A program made the position numbers and the translations under genes. Shown one piece after another: positions 1 through 7,363 of a stretch of 37,386 nucleotides of DNA; position 1 is the stretch's first letter; every line of letters starts with the position of its first letter. Source of the DNA: Marinifilum sp. D737 (GTDB lineage: Bacteria > Bacteroidota > Bacteroidia > Bacteroidales > Marinifilaceae); contig NZ_JANQCD010000041.1 in the NCBI RefSeq assembly GCF_026672275.1, positions 1 to 37,386 on the forward strand, written 5' to 3'. A model generated the notes under the pieces. The model saw only the letters and a list, made by a program, of their open reading frames with translations, was not told where the DNA came from and made no database searches.

Positions 1-66
1 AATGCCGCATATGTCATCGGAATTGAGAATTTTAATTTTTTCTTCTTCTGTTAGTTTTATGTCCAT
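1..66 (-). CDS. Partial CDS, N-terminus of a probable JAB/RadC-like domain protein
   Basis: Only the first 22 codons are inside the window; the gene runs off the left edge. The start ATG is at 66-64. The peptide begins MDIKLTEEEKIKILNSDDIC. From memory of the family, this acidic 'LTEEEKIKILNSDD' opening is typical of short RadC-like JAB-domain proteins common in accessory regions of Bacteroidota, whose biochemical role is not established. The catalytic JAB motif (HxH...D) would lie outside the window, so the assignment is tentative. An upstream ATG at about 91 is out of frame. The gene has the same orientation as the next four genes. Confidence 0.45.
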   Translation of the reverse strand, partial: MDIKLTEEEKIKILNSDDICGI

Positions 67-189
67 AAGGTAAATGTAAGACTTTTTTCATAATCACAGG
101 TGGATGTTTTTTTGATTGTGCCTAAGGGTTCACCAGGTAGCCCAAGTATGCAATGAGCGATAGTGCAAGCTCGGATCTCTACCATTGGT

Positions 190-239
190 TAGAAAAGGAT
201 TCTGCTAGGCAGAGCATGAGCTACAAACTTGCGCTATCA
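190..239. repeat. 50 bp direct repeat, copy A (island repeat)
   Basis: This copy matches 915-964 at 48 of 50 positions. It contains a small palindrome (TCTGC-TAG-GCAGA, 201-213) and ends ACTTGCGCTATC. The sequence GATAGTGCAAG at about 160-170 is nearly the reverse complement of that end, so the whole of about 157-239 can fold as a long imperfect hairpin. Weaker similarity to the second copy continues left to about 172. A shorter relative of the right end is at 3242-3264. The two copies lie in direct orientation on either side of the gene at 316-810. Confidence 0.85.
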
Positions 240-315
240 GGGGTTTCTTAATTGCACTAAACTTTCGGCCTCCGTATCAAGGCCCCTGAAATTTAGCTTT
301 TATTACTACATGTTT

Positions 316-810
316 TTAATCAAGGAGATTCCGATATGATTCAATGTCTGTTGTCGTAAATTCCAATGTTTCAGATCGTCTTAATTTGGTGTGTTTATTA
401 TTCAAATCTTTTCGAATCGCTAATATAAACTCAGCAAAATATTTGAGGGATCTTATGCTATCTTCCTTTGATTGTTTTTCAAAATTAGTCCTAAAAAAAT
501 ATTGCATCATTTTATTATAAGAGTGTACCATTTCGTCTGAACCATAAATAACAAGATCAAATGCGGCTCTTTTATAGTCTACTGTTGTAATTGAATTAAC
601 TGCTTTTTCTTCTTCTTTTTTTGTTTTTGTGGGAGTTAATAAAACGATAAAAGGATCTAACAATTTTTTATAGGTTTCTAACCTCTTTTCTCTTGCTCTT
701 TCTTCTACTGCTTGTAAATTCTCATTTCTAGTTTTTAGAAACCAAGTCAATAATCCACCAATAGTAATTAGTATAGGGGAAATAAGAGCTAGTATTAGTT
801 TGTATTCCAT
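316..810 (-). CDS. Hypothetical membrane-anchored protein, 164 aa
   Basis: I do not recognise a named function. The first 24 residues form one hydrophobic helix (ILALISPILITIGGLLTWFL) followed by a basic, charged, probably coiled segment (residues 28-50, rich in E, R and K). This predicts a single N-terminal anchor with a cytosolic helical domain. A central motif 'YKRAAFDLVIYGSDEMVHSY' (residues 79-98) resembles, from memory, an unnamed family scattered through bacterial accessory islands. The layout recalls the protein at 25659-26183 (anchor, then basic helical domain), but I see no alignable motif between them. The gene stands alone, bracketed by the direct repeats at 190-239 and 915-964. 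Confidence 0.75.
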   Translation of the reverse strand: MEYKLILALISPILITIGGLLTWFLKTRNENLQAVEERAREKRLETYKKLLDPFIVLLTPTKTKKEEEKAVNSITTVDYKRAAFDLVIYGSDEMVHSYNKMMQYFFRTNFEKQSKEDSIRSLKYFAEFILAIRKDLNNKHTKLRRSETLEFTTTDIESYRNLLD

Positions 811-914
811 TTTATAGATTTAAGTTTCTTTTCAAATAATAGGTTTAAATGATTCATAATGTGCTTTATTCCCTCTGCTGATTCTAACTTGTAGCTTGGA
901 CCGTTGCTATTGAG

Positions 915-964
915 TAGAAAAGCATTCTGCTAGGCAGAGCATGAGCTAAAAACTTGCGCTATCA
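915..964. repeat. 50 bp direct repeat, copy B; overlaps the 3' end of the next gene
   Basis: This copy matches 190-239 with two mismatches. On the minus strand it enters the 3' end of the gene at 946-1686 and provides the last residues (DSASF) and the TAG stop at 948-946. Its left flank (about 890-914, with CTTGTAGCTTGG) resembles the AGCTTGTAGCTTGG repeats at 5723-5760. Confidence 0.85.
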
Positions 965-1686
965 TGGGGATATTCTATTAAGTAGCTTAGAAATTCATCC
1001 CCGAAATTTGTAATTGTCACAGAAGATTTTTGATGATCACCGTCCACTAAATAGGCAGATTTATCTTTATAATCTTCTAATCCCGCTCCTAAGCTGATAA
1101 GTCCTTTTATTTCTAAATCATTGCAATAAGCTTTGAATTCGTAATTATCCAAATGAAAAGAATTTTCATAGTTTTTAAAATTATTAAAAAACCTATCATA
1201 AGATTCAATTTCTTTTAGTCTATTCCCAAATCGTTGAATATATCTTAGAATAATTATTTGAACACTTGTTATTTCGCTTACAAATTGGATAAATAGTCGA
1301 TTTTTGCTTGATTCAAAATCTGCACTTTTGATAATTGCATCTAAATACACTTCTGCTAATAAGCTTCTCTTTTCATCCGACTTTAATTTTAAGGTAGTTT
1401 CAAAAAAGGTTCTCGTAAAATCAAAAAAATCATCAGATTCAAGGTATTCTTTCAATATAAAATCTTCATTTCCAAATGAATTAATCTTCTGATTCAATAA
1501 TTCAACTGATTTATTAATTCTGTCTTGTTGGATTCTATTGGGAATGTCAAAGATCAGCTCATTTATCATTGTACCAATGTATGGAATTCCACCTATTAGT
1601 CCTTTGGTTATACCAGTCCTTGTTTCCTTAAGCTCAGGTCTTGAACTTAATATTTCGGATGGTAATTTAGAATATTCAACTTTCAT
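946..1686 (-). CDS. Hypothetical protein, 246 aa, glycine-rich hydrophobic N-terminal segment and winged-helix-like C-terminus
   Basis: No named family is recognised with confidence. Residues 25-47 (ITKGLIGGIPYIGTMINELI and on) form a glycine-rich amphipathic or membrane-inserting stretch followed by an 'RIQQDRINKSVELLNQKI' helix; this N-terminal pattern recurs in hypothetical proteins of bacterial accessory islands. Residues about 190-240 (LEIKGLIS...VTITNFGDEFLSYL) look like the end of a winged helix, with a wing strand followed by 'FG..FL'. The final five residues, DSASF, and the stop codon are encoded by the repeat at 915-964, so the original C-terminus has probably been replaced or trimmed. 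It is not operonic with its neighbours: 95 bp of imperfect palindrome lie upstream. Confidence 0.7.
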   Translation of the reverse strand: MKVEYSKLPSEILSSRPELKETRTGITKGLIGGIPYIGTMINELIFDIPNRIQQDRINKSVELLNQKINSFGNEDFILKEYLESDDFFDFTRTFFETTLKLKSDEKRSLLAEVYLDAIIKSADFESSKNRLFIQFVSEITSVQIIILRYIQRFGNRLKEIESYDRFFNNFKNYENSFHLDNYEFKAYCNDLEIKGLISLGAGLEDYKDKSAYLVDGDHQKSSVTITNFGDEFLSYLIEYPHDSASF

Positions 1687-1699
1687 TTTCTTAATTATA

Positions 1700-1778
1700 G
1701 CTAACGGCTCGAATATGGGGCGTTTGGCATTTCAAATTTACCATTATCCGCCAGATGACCTATATTTATTGTTAGGGC
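1700..1778 (-). repeat. Imperfect palindrome with attC-like architecture
   Basis: Read on the minus strand, the element begins CCCTAAC (1777-1771) just after the stop of the 417-residue gene and ends GTTAGC (1705-1700) just before the next gene. CTAAC and GTTAG pair. After spacers of 5 and 7 nt a second block pairs imperfectly: minus-strand ATATAGGTCATCTGGC (1765-1750) faces the complement of plus-strand ATATGGGGCGTTTGGC (1713-1728). Two short paired blocks separated by unequal spacers recall integron attC sites, but neither outer box fits the RYYYAAC/GTTRRRY consensus perfectly. No integrase is in the window. Confidence 0.45.
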
Positions 1779-1781
1779 ACG

Positions 1782-3035
1782 TTATTTATTGTCTGTTTTA
1801 ATACCTGAAAACTTAGAAATAGATTCTATCAATCTTTTCTCAATATCCATCTCCATATTTGCTAATTTGAGTTTCAATTTATAATCATCATTAGTATGTG
1901 GTTCAGTGTAGATCCGTTGAAAACCATCTAATACAAAATCGAGTATTTTATTTATTCTTTCATCTTTATTAAATTTTTCATGCTCAGTTAGAAGTTGAAT
2001 ATGATGTTTAATCGACATTGCAAGAGTAGTCTTAAAGCTATATTTATCATGTAGTTTCTTCGTCTGTGAGTATTGTGAAGAACAGAAATATAAGTAATAA
2101 ACGATTGGCGATGCAATTAAAAATCTCACATAGAAATTTATGTCAAATGTGTGATTTTCGATATCCCATTTATACAACCATAACTGACCTACAAACATTA
2201 TAATTATCACAACTAAAAGGACAACTGTTGTAATGAAAATTCGTTTTTCCCAATGTACCAATGATTCTTTTAAATGCTTACGTCTTTTATCAAACTCTCC
2301 ACTTAAACCAGTTTCAGCCGCTATTTCATAAATTTCTTGTATATCACTTAATAGTTTTTCGCTATCAGATTTTATAGTTCTTATATTCTCAAACTCTGTA
2401 TTTGATTTTATCAAAAGTTCTGAAATTACTTTTTCATTTTTTTGACTTTGAATAAATAGTTTGTTTAAATTATCATGAGTTTTTAAGATTTTCTTATCAA
2501 GTTCTGAAACATGAGCATTTATTTCATTAATCTTAGAGTTTTTGTTTGTTGAATTTTGAAACAGTTTTCTAATAGAACTATCAATTACAGTAAGCTCTCT
2601 ATTAGATTTACGTAATTCAGATGCAAACTTTTTGACTTCGTCATATTGAGTTTTTGATGATTCTTTTATTTTTAGTATCTCATTCTTAAATTGAGTGCCT
2701 TGTTTTAATCTTGCACGAAATCCAGTGTTCTCATCCTCAACTTTATTTAATAACGGGACATACTTTTTTTCATAAAAGTTATTTACCTGAGTTAACAACC
2801 GTGAAACTTTATCTCTTTCTGAGCGAAATTTCGCAATTGCAACCTCTGTCGAATGTGCAAGTCGCTTAAGAGTTGTGTTTATCTTTTTTGTTTCAGTAGA
2901 ATTGTCCTCATGTTGTTTCAGAATGCTTTTTGATTCATTTAGATTAGCTTCAATAATCTGAAAACTTGCCTTAATCTCCTCTACAATCTTATTGGCTTCA
3001 TCTCGCTTTGATTTAAGTGTGTCATTTGTTGCCAT
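1782..3035 (-). CDS. Coiled-coil protein with two membrane segments, 417 aa
   Basis: Function unknown. Residues 1-260 are highly charged and almost free of proline and glycine, as expected for a long helical coiled coil. A short 'ETGLSGEFDKRRKHL' linker (241-255) precedes two hydrophobic segments at about 266-288 and 299-320. A C-terminal cytosolic helical domain (325-417) follows. The order coiled coil, GL(S/A)G.F-type linker, paired membrane helices and helical tail is, from memory, seen in other uncharacterised bacterial island proteins and would suit a membrane-anchored sensor or effector. The start ATG at 3035 is preceded on the same strand by GTTAGGG (3079-3073), which is the exact reverse complement of CCCTAAC just after the stop. 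The 619-residue nuclease gene lies upstream but 277 bp away with a terminator between. Confidence 0.75.
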   Translation of the reverse strand: MATNDTLKSKRDEANKIVEEIKASFQIIEANLNESKSILKQHEDNSTETKKINTTLKRLAHSTEVAIAKFRSERDKVSRLLTQVNNFYEKKYVPLLNKVEDENTGFRARLKQGTQFKNEILKIKESSKTQYDEVKKFASELRKSNRELTVIDSSIRKLFQNSTNKNSKINEINAHVSELDKKILKTHDNLNKLFIQSQKNEKVISELLIKSNTEFENIRTIKSDSEKLLSDIQEIYEIAAETGLSGEFDKRRKHLKESLVHWEKRIFITTVVLLVVIIIMFVGQLWLYKWDIENHTFDINFYVRFLIASPIVYYLYFCSSQYSQTKKLHDKYSFKTTLAMSIKHHIQLLTEHEKFNKDERINKILDFVLDGFQRIYTEPHTNDDYKLKLKLANMEMDIEKRLIESISKFSGIKTDNK

Positions 3036-3203
3036 TATATATTTATTTTATGAGAATGTCTATGTGTATGTTCCCTAACGTAAAAGTGTTTTATCTTTTC
3101 GTTTTTTAAAATTAACAAAACATTATTAAGAGAGTTTAATTTTCTTCACAGAATAATTCCAAATAAAGGATAAAACATGCTTGGACAATGCCGCAGGTCT
3201 ATG

Positions 3204-3231
3204 GGCATTTATAGCTTAACGAAATAAAAGA
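3204..3231. repeat. 28 bp perfect direct repeat, copy 1 (3' side of the nuclease gene)
   Basis: It is identical over 28 bp to 5328-5355 and in the same orientation. The two copies bracket the nuclease gene at 3313-5172 (spacing 2124 bp). On the minus strand each copy contains CGTTAAGC, which includes a perfect GTTRRRY heptamer. A short relative of the 50 bp island repeat (ACTTGCGTTATCAGG, from 3242) follows directly. Confidence 0.85.
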
Positions 3232-3282
3232 TAAATTACCCACTTGCGTTATCAGGAGTGCTTAGGTCTCATAAAAAAAGAA

Positions 3283-3307
3283 AAAGCGAAGCCAAATGCT
3301 TCGCTTT
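3283..3307 (-). terminator. Intrinsic terminator of the nuclease gene
   Basis: A perfect 10 bp stem (AAAGCGAAGC / GCTTCGCTTT) with a 5 nt loop lies just downstream of the stop codon at 3313. On the minus strand it runs into a T-rich tract (3282-3272). Confidence 0.85.
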
Positions 3308-3312
3308 AGTGA

Positions 3313-5172
3313 TTAATTCTTTTTAGCCATCGCCTTTAATATTCGTTCCTCTTTTATAAGTACATCTTTCATTAATAGCTGATAAGGAAATTGTTTGTGT
3401 TTTGAATTCTTAAATCCTTCAAGAATATTTCCCATAGAACTGGCTGTAATAAGTGATAGGTTTATTTCAAATTCCAAATCACATTCGTTTATAAAATCAT
3501 CGCTAAATTCCGGAGCTACTAAAAGTGATTTAACAACATTGTATCCACTATTTTTAGCAACATCAACATAGGATTTCATTTGTCTTGAAACCGAGCTAAA
3601 TTTGTTGTATCCGCTTTCTTTTACTGTTTTACACTCAACAATAATTACATCTTCATTACCCAGATTTAAAACTAAATCCATTTTGTTTTTTGCATTGTTA
3701 AGCTTTTTCTTCAATGTTTCATCAACATTAAAACCAAGTTTTTCAAAAATGGTTTTAGTGATATCTTCGAACTTAAGACCTAATTCGCTCTCTTTAATAG
3801 TTATTCCATTCTCTCTTAATAATTCCAAATTTCTGTAACCAATAGCCTCGTAATTTTCAATCATCAAGTTTTCTGCATCTTTATATGCATCTAAAATATT
3901 TAAAACAAGATCTCCTCTGGATTTTAGGCCTTTGATGTTAACAAATTCTTTAAGTTCGTCTGCATTCAATATATCTAAGATGTCTCTTGGCTTAATATTA
4001 TAATCCAGAAGAGTAGAACTATTTATCACGGTTTCCTCTGGCATTTCAAACTTCTTGAGGAATGTTTTTCTAAACGATTTTAACTCTTCCATTAAATCAA
4101 TTAGCAACCTCTCATAACCTTCTATTGAAATACCAACTTTTTCATCTTTCTCCTGTTCTTTAAAGAATAATATTAAGTTACCGACTTTATCTTCAAGAGT
4201 TGTTCCTCTTAATGACGATTCAACTTTCAATCCATTTTCCCATAATTCATTTACGAATTTTTTCTTCTCAGTTAAAGTAACTCCATCCTTATAAATTTCC
4301 GTTTTTAATAAGTTTGTAAATGAAATTCCACTCGTGATTATGCGATTAACTTTTTCATCATAATCTAATTCTTTAATATTGATATTGCGTTTTCTACAAA
4401 CCAGATTTAGTTGTGGTTCCTTAAATGTTTTCAATACTCTTCTATAATATTTATCTGCAATCTCTTTTTGTCTCATTTCTCTTAATACTGCAACAACCTC
4501 ATCCGCAACATAAACCAAATTGTTTTTTCTTGAATAAAAGATTACTCCAATATTTTTTAGAAATGTTATAATAGAGTCAATATCTAATTTTTCAGGTGGT
4601 ATCGTTAAGTAATTTATCAACTTAACTTCTTCTTGTGATAACTCTAATGCATTAGCTAAAGTCAGAAGTATAGATAGTTCGTCATCCGTTATTTTTGCAT
4701 CTCGATTATTTTCTCCATCATTTATATAGGCTGTTTCAACACATGCCCTATAAATCTGATAATCTCTTTTTAACAAATCAGGAATTTCAGACTTTTCAGC
4801 CTCTAATTGAGTTTTAAGATTTCTCGTTCTCTCTTTAATTACTTTTAGTTCTTTTTCATACAATCGAGCTAACCAATCCTGCTTTAATATACAATTACCA
4901 TCCTTAATGATTATATCAATTAAAATATCGAGCTGTGAAGTTGTATTAACAAATTCCGACTTTACAGTTTCAGCAAATTCCGATTTGACCAGATCAAATA
5001 CTTTCGAAATATTTAAACTGTCTACATTCTTTAAATCATTACTACTATCAGATAAAATTTGATCTATCTCTTTAGCATTTTTAGGGTTTGAAGATTTGAT
5101 ATTATCAATGATCTTAAGGAAAGAATTTTTCTCTAACGAATTTACAAGGTCTAATATTTTTACAAGTTTCAT
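3313..5172 (-). CDS. SAP-like and PD-(D/E)XK nuclease domain protein, 619 aa
   Basis: The C-terminal part (about 465-580) has the signature of a restriction-endonuclease-like (Mrr-type) core: E469 in an opening helix, D499 (KMD), E513-x-K515 (IVECK) and Q531 in the following helix. Upstream at 397-430 is a SAP-like helix-turn-helix (ADELKEFVNIKGLKSRGDLV), and a weaker copy is at about 247-283 (PQLNLVCRKRNIN). Both are candidate DNA-binding modules. Residues 160-200 form an acidic helical segment, and the first 130 residues are helical and charged. I infer a DNA-binding nuclease, perhaps for defence or repair; no helicase or methylase is adjacent. The gene is monocistronic, with its own terminator, and is bracketed by 28 bp direct repeats. 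The start at 5172 is the first ATG of a long open frame and is not preceded by an evident Shine-Dalgarno. Confidence 0.8.
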   Translation of the reverse strand: MKLVKILDLVNSLEKNSFLKIIDNIKSSNPKNAKEIDQILSDSSNDLKNVDSLNISKVFDLVKSEFAETVKSEFVNTTSQLDILIDIIIKDGNCILKQDWLARLYEKELKVIKERTRNLKTQLEAEKSEIPDLLKRDYQIYRACVETAYINDGENNRDAKITDDELSILLTLANALELSQEEVKLINYLTIPPEKLDIDSIITFLKNIGVIFYSRKNNLVYVADEVVAVLREMRQKEIADKYYRRVLKTFKEPQLNLVCRKRNINIKELDYDEKVNRIITSGISFTNLLKTEIYKDGVTLTEKKKFVNELWENGLKVESSLRGTTLEDKVGNLILFFKEQEKDEKVGISIEGYERLLIDLMEELKSFRKTFLKKFEMPEETVINSSTLLDYNIKPRDILDILNADELKEFVNIKGLKSRGDLVLNILDAYKDAENLMIENYEAIGYRNLELLRENGITIKESELGLKFEDITKTIFEKLGFNVDETLKKKLNNAKNKMDLVLNLGNEDVIIVECKTVKESGYNKFSSVSRQMKSYVDVAKNSGYNVVKSLLVAPEFSDDFINECDLEFEINLSLITASSMGNILEGFKNSKHKQFPYQLLMKDVLIKEERILKAMAKKN

Positions 5173-5327
5173 TTAGGTATATTTAAGTAACACATTAGTA
5201 AAACTCACATGCAAAAAGTTGATTAGAAAATAAGAAATTGTAGGGGTAATTTATTGCAATGTGACAATGAACTTCTAATCTACAAAACAATAAAGTGCAA
5301 TCAAAGAATTCCTATGATTAATTTACA

Positions 5328-5355
5328 GGCATTTATAGCTTAACGAAATAAAAGA
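5328..5355. repeat. 28 bp perfect direct repeat, copy 2 (5' side of the nuclease gene)
   Basis: Identical to 3204-3231 and 156 bp upstream of the nuclease start. Just before it, at 5277-5294, an 18 bp stretch (AATCTACAAAACAATAAA) recurs at 11183-11200, so this spacer is built from dispersed repeats. Confidence 0.85.
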
Positions 5356-5512
5356 CAGCCCTCTCCTTTAACTCTTATTACAAGAGCAAGCAATCATACC
5401 ATTGTGAATATCCAACTGCATTGCCGATTGACGAGAGCTTATTTTTGTCGCGAAAATGGCTTTACCCATTGACAACAGGAATAGGTCCTCGTTTTTTTTA
5501 CTACATACAATT

Positions 5513-5536
5513 AGAGCCGCATTATTGTGCGGCTCT
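5513..5536 (+). terminator. Hairpin with T-tract, orphan plus-strand terminator
   Basis: A 9 bp perfect stem (AGAGCCGCA / TGCGGCTCT) with a 6 nt loop is followed on the plus strand by TTGTTTTT. No plus-strand gene that it could serve is visible to the left, so it may be a remnant of a lost gene or a dispersed repeat. Confidence 0.5.
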
Positions 5537-5554
5537 TTGTTTTTAATGGGTAGA

Positions 5555-5605
5555 CTGAAAGCTGAAAGCGAAAAGCTGAAAGCGAAAAGCTGAAAGCGAA
5601 AAGCT
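5555..5605. repeat. 14 bp tandem repeat, three full units
   Basis: GCTGAAAGCGAAAA is repeated exactly at 5561, 5575 and 5589, with partial units at both ends. There is no spacer structure, so this is a simple tandem repeat and not a CRISPR. It is expected to vary in copy number by slippage. Confidence 0.95.
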
Positions 5606-5645
5606 ATTCCTTGTGGCTGGAAGCTTGGAATTCTTACCCCCCTAT

Positions 5646-5778
5646 TCCCGAAAGCTTTTGGGACCACCTGAAAGGGGGAATTGGGGCGCTGCAAATAAAT
5701 GCTGATTGCTGATTGCTTTTCCTGTAGCTTGTAACTTGCAGCTTGTAGCTTGTAGCTTGGTCCCGAAAGCTTTCGGGA
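5646..5778. repeat. Two related palindromes around a 7 bp tandem repeat
   Basis: TCCCGAAAGCTTTCGGGA at 5761-5778 is a perfect 18 bp palindrome; 5646-5663 is the same sequence with one change. Between them, 5723-5757 holds five tandem 7-mers of the form TGTAGCT (third and fourth bases vary). AGCTTGTAGCTTG recurs at about 13670 and near 895. This is repeat-derived spacer DNA downstream of the serine hydrolase. Confidence 0.85.
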
Positions 5779-5794
5779 TTGGAACTTGGAACCC

Positions 5795-7363
5795 TTACTC
5801 CTCAACCCTCTTCAAATCCAGATCCTGAAAGTCGAAACTGAAATCGATATTTGGGGAGATTCCTTTCATTTTTAGGCTTTGTGCTTTTCCTTCCTCATCG
5901 AGGGCAAACATGGCAAAGGCATCGCAATTCATATCGCGGTAAGCCCATTTCACAGCAAAACTATTGGCCTTGTAATAATGCATTTTTCCGGTAAGCTTAG
6001 GCGAGTGCAGGGATCGCATCCACAATTCACCATCCTTCTCGTACACTTCCATTTTCCCAAACCACTTGTCGCGATACAAACCAATGTAGTCATCCTTGTT
6101 TATGGCTGCCTCTTTGGCAAGATCAACGGTATGCCAAACGGCATTCACAACCGAATCAACCTTGTTTTGCGTTCCCTTAAGACGTTCCGCTGCAAAGGCA
6201 TTCCAGTCGGTTGGTGTGGCTTCTATGTATGAATCGATAATGGCTTGTGGCATCATGTAGTAGGCATATCCACCAGGCAGCGTGTTTGTTAAAACTGCAA
6301 TCCCTACATTCAGTTCCGGAATCAATACGGTTTTAGACAGCATTCCTGGCAATCCCCCGGTATGACTGATGATGGTATATCCTTTGTAATCTTCAATCAC
6401 CCAACCCAAGCCGTAAGCTTTGTAATGGTTCTTGTATTTGCCACTTCCTTTGGCCGAGAAATTTAGCATGGTGTGGGCTCTCCACATGTTGTTTTGGTTC
6501 TGTGATGAAAACAATGGCTCATCTTCCCCATACTTTCCGCCATTCAAATGCATCAGCAACCATTGGTTCAAATCATTTACACTGGCGTAAATGCCACCTG
6601 CAGCATCCATTAATGGATTGGTGTAGGCATCAACAATTTCCAAGTCGCCATACTCCGATGAGTGTGGCAATGCTACATTATCCTTGTTTTTAATTCTTTT
6701 GAACGATCCGGCAGAAGCATTCATTTGCAGTGGTTCCATAATTTTCTTCTCTACAAATTCTGCCCAGCTCATGCCACTCAATCTATGTATGATTTCTCCC
6801 GCTACGATGTACAGTAAATTGTCGTAATCGTACTTGGTACGAAAATCAGATACTGGTGTTTGGTGCTGAAAACTATTCAAGATATCATCAATGGTGAAAT
6901 CGCTGCCATCGGGGAAGATCATCAAGTCACCTGCACCCAACCCCAGTCCACTGCGGTGGCACAGCAAATCTTCCACTGTAAAATTATCGCGCACATAGGA
7001 ATTGTACATGGTAAACTCAGGAATGTGCTTTACCACCTTGTCTTTCCACGATAGTTTTCCCTCATCTACCAATATGGCCAAGGCTGCAGCGGTAAATGAC
7101 TTGCTGTTGGAAGCTATGGCGAACAGGGTATTCTCATCCACAGCTTGTTTGCTTTCAATGGATCTTACTCCATAACCTTTGGCGTGTACTACTTCTCCAT
7201 TGTGAACTACCGATACGGCAAATCCAGCCAATGGAAAGGATTCTAATGTTTTGCCGGCAAGTGAATCAATCTGTGTTGAGCTTAATCCCTGGGCATTGGC
7301 AATGCTACTACTAAGGCAAAATAAGAATAAGAGCAGACTGCTGAATCGTTTTGTTTTAAACAT
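5795..7363 (-). CDS. Secreted serine hydrolase, class C beta-lactamase/penicillin-binding family, 522 aa
   Basis: Residues 1-24 form a signal peptide ending ANA, so the enzyme acts in the periplasm or beyond. The beta-lactamase-like fold covers about 28-375 and shows all three family motifs: S85-x-x-K88 (SNSK) with the nucleophile, Y180-D-N182, and H334-T-G (SHTGG), which replaces the KTG of classical enzymes. Residues 400-522 form a C-terminal beta-rich domain like DUF3471. Such proteins are mostly esterases or D-amino acid peptidases acting on cell wall or small esters; true beta-lactam resistance is not implied. The substrate cannot be told from the sequence. No operon partner is visible: repeats lie downstream and a gene-free stretch upstream. 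Confidence 0.9.
   Translation of the reverse strand: MFKTKRFSSLLLFLFCLSSSIANAQGLSSTQIDSLAGKTLESFPLAGFAVSVVHNGEVVHAKGYGVRSIESKQAVDENTLFAIASNSKSFTAAALAILVDEGKLSWKDKVVKHIPEFTMYNSYVRDNFTVEDLLCHRSGLGLGAGDLMIFPDGSDFTIDDILNSFQHQTPVSDFRTKYDYDNLLYIVAGEIIHRLSGMSWAEFVEKKIMEPLQMNASAGSFKRIKNKDNVALPHSSEYGDLEIVDAYTNPLMDAAGGIYASVNDLNQWLLMHLNGGKYGEDEPLFSSQNQNNMWRAHTMLNFSAKGSGKYKNHYKAYGLGWVIEDYKGYTIISHTGGLPGMLSKTVLIPELNVGIAVLTNTLPGGYAYYMMPQAIIDSYIEATPTDWNAFAAERLKGTQNKVDSVVNAVWHTVDLAKEAAINKDDYIGLYRDKWFGKMEVYEKDGELWMRSLHSPKLTGKMHYYKANSFAVKWAYRDMNCDAFAMFALDEEGKAQSLKMKGISPNIDFSFDFQDLDLKRVEE

Noticed and set aside
1538-1801. Plus-strand frame of 87 codons across the attC-like spacer
   Set aside because: It is largely antisense to the 246-residue gene and has no recognisable features.
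5555-5605. Regular repeats that could suggest a CRISPR array
   Set aside because: The 14 bp units abut each other with no spacers, and no cas gene is present.
5368-5805. Open frame of 145 codons on the minus strand
   Set aside because: Most of it reads through the 14 bp and 7 bp tandem repeats and the palindromes (YKLQAASYKLQ, FRFQLFAFSFSLSAFSL). It overlaps the end of the serine hydrolase gene and has no family-like features. It is repeat DNA that happens to be open.
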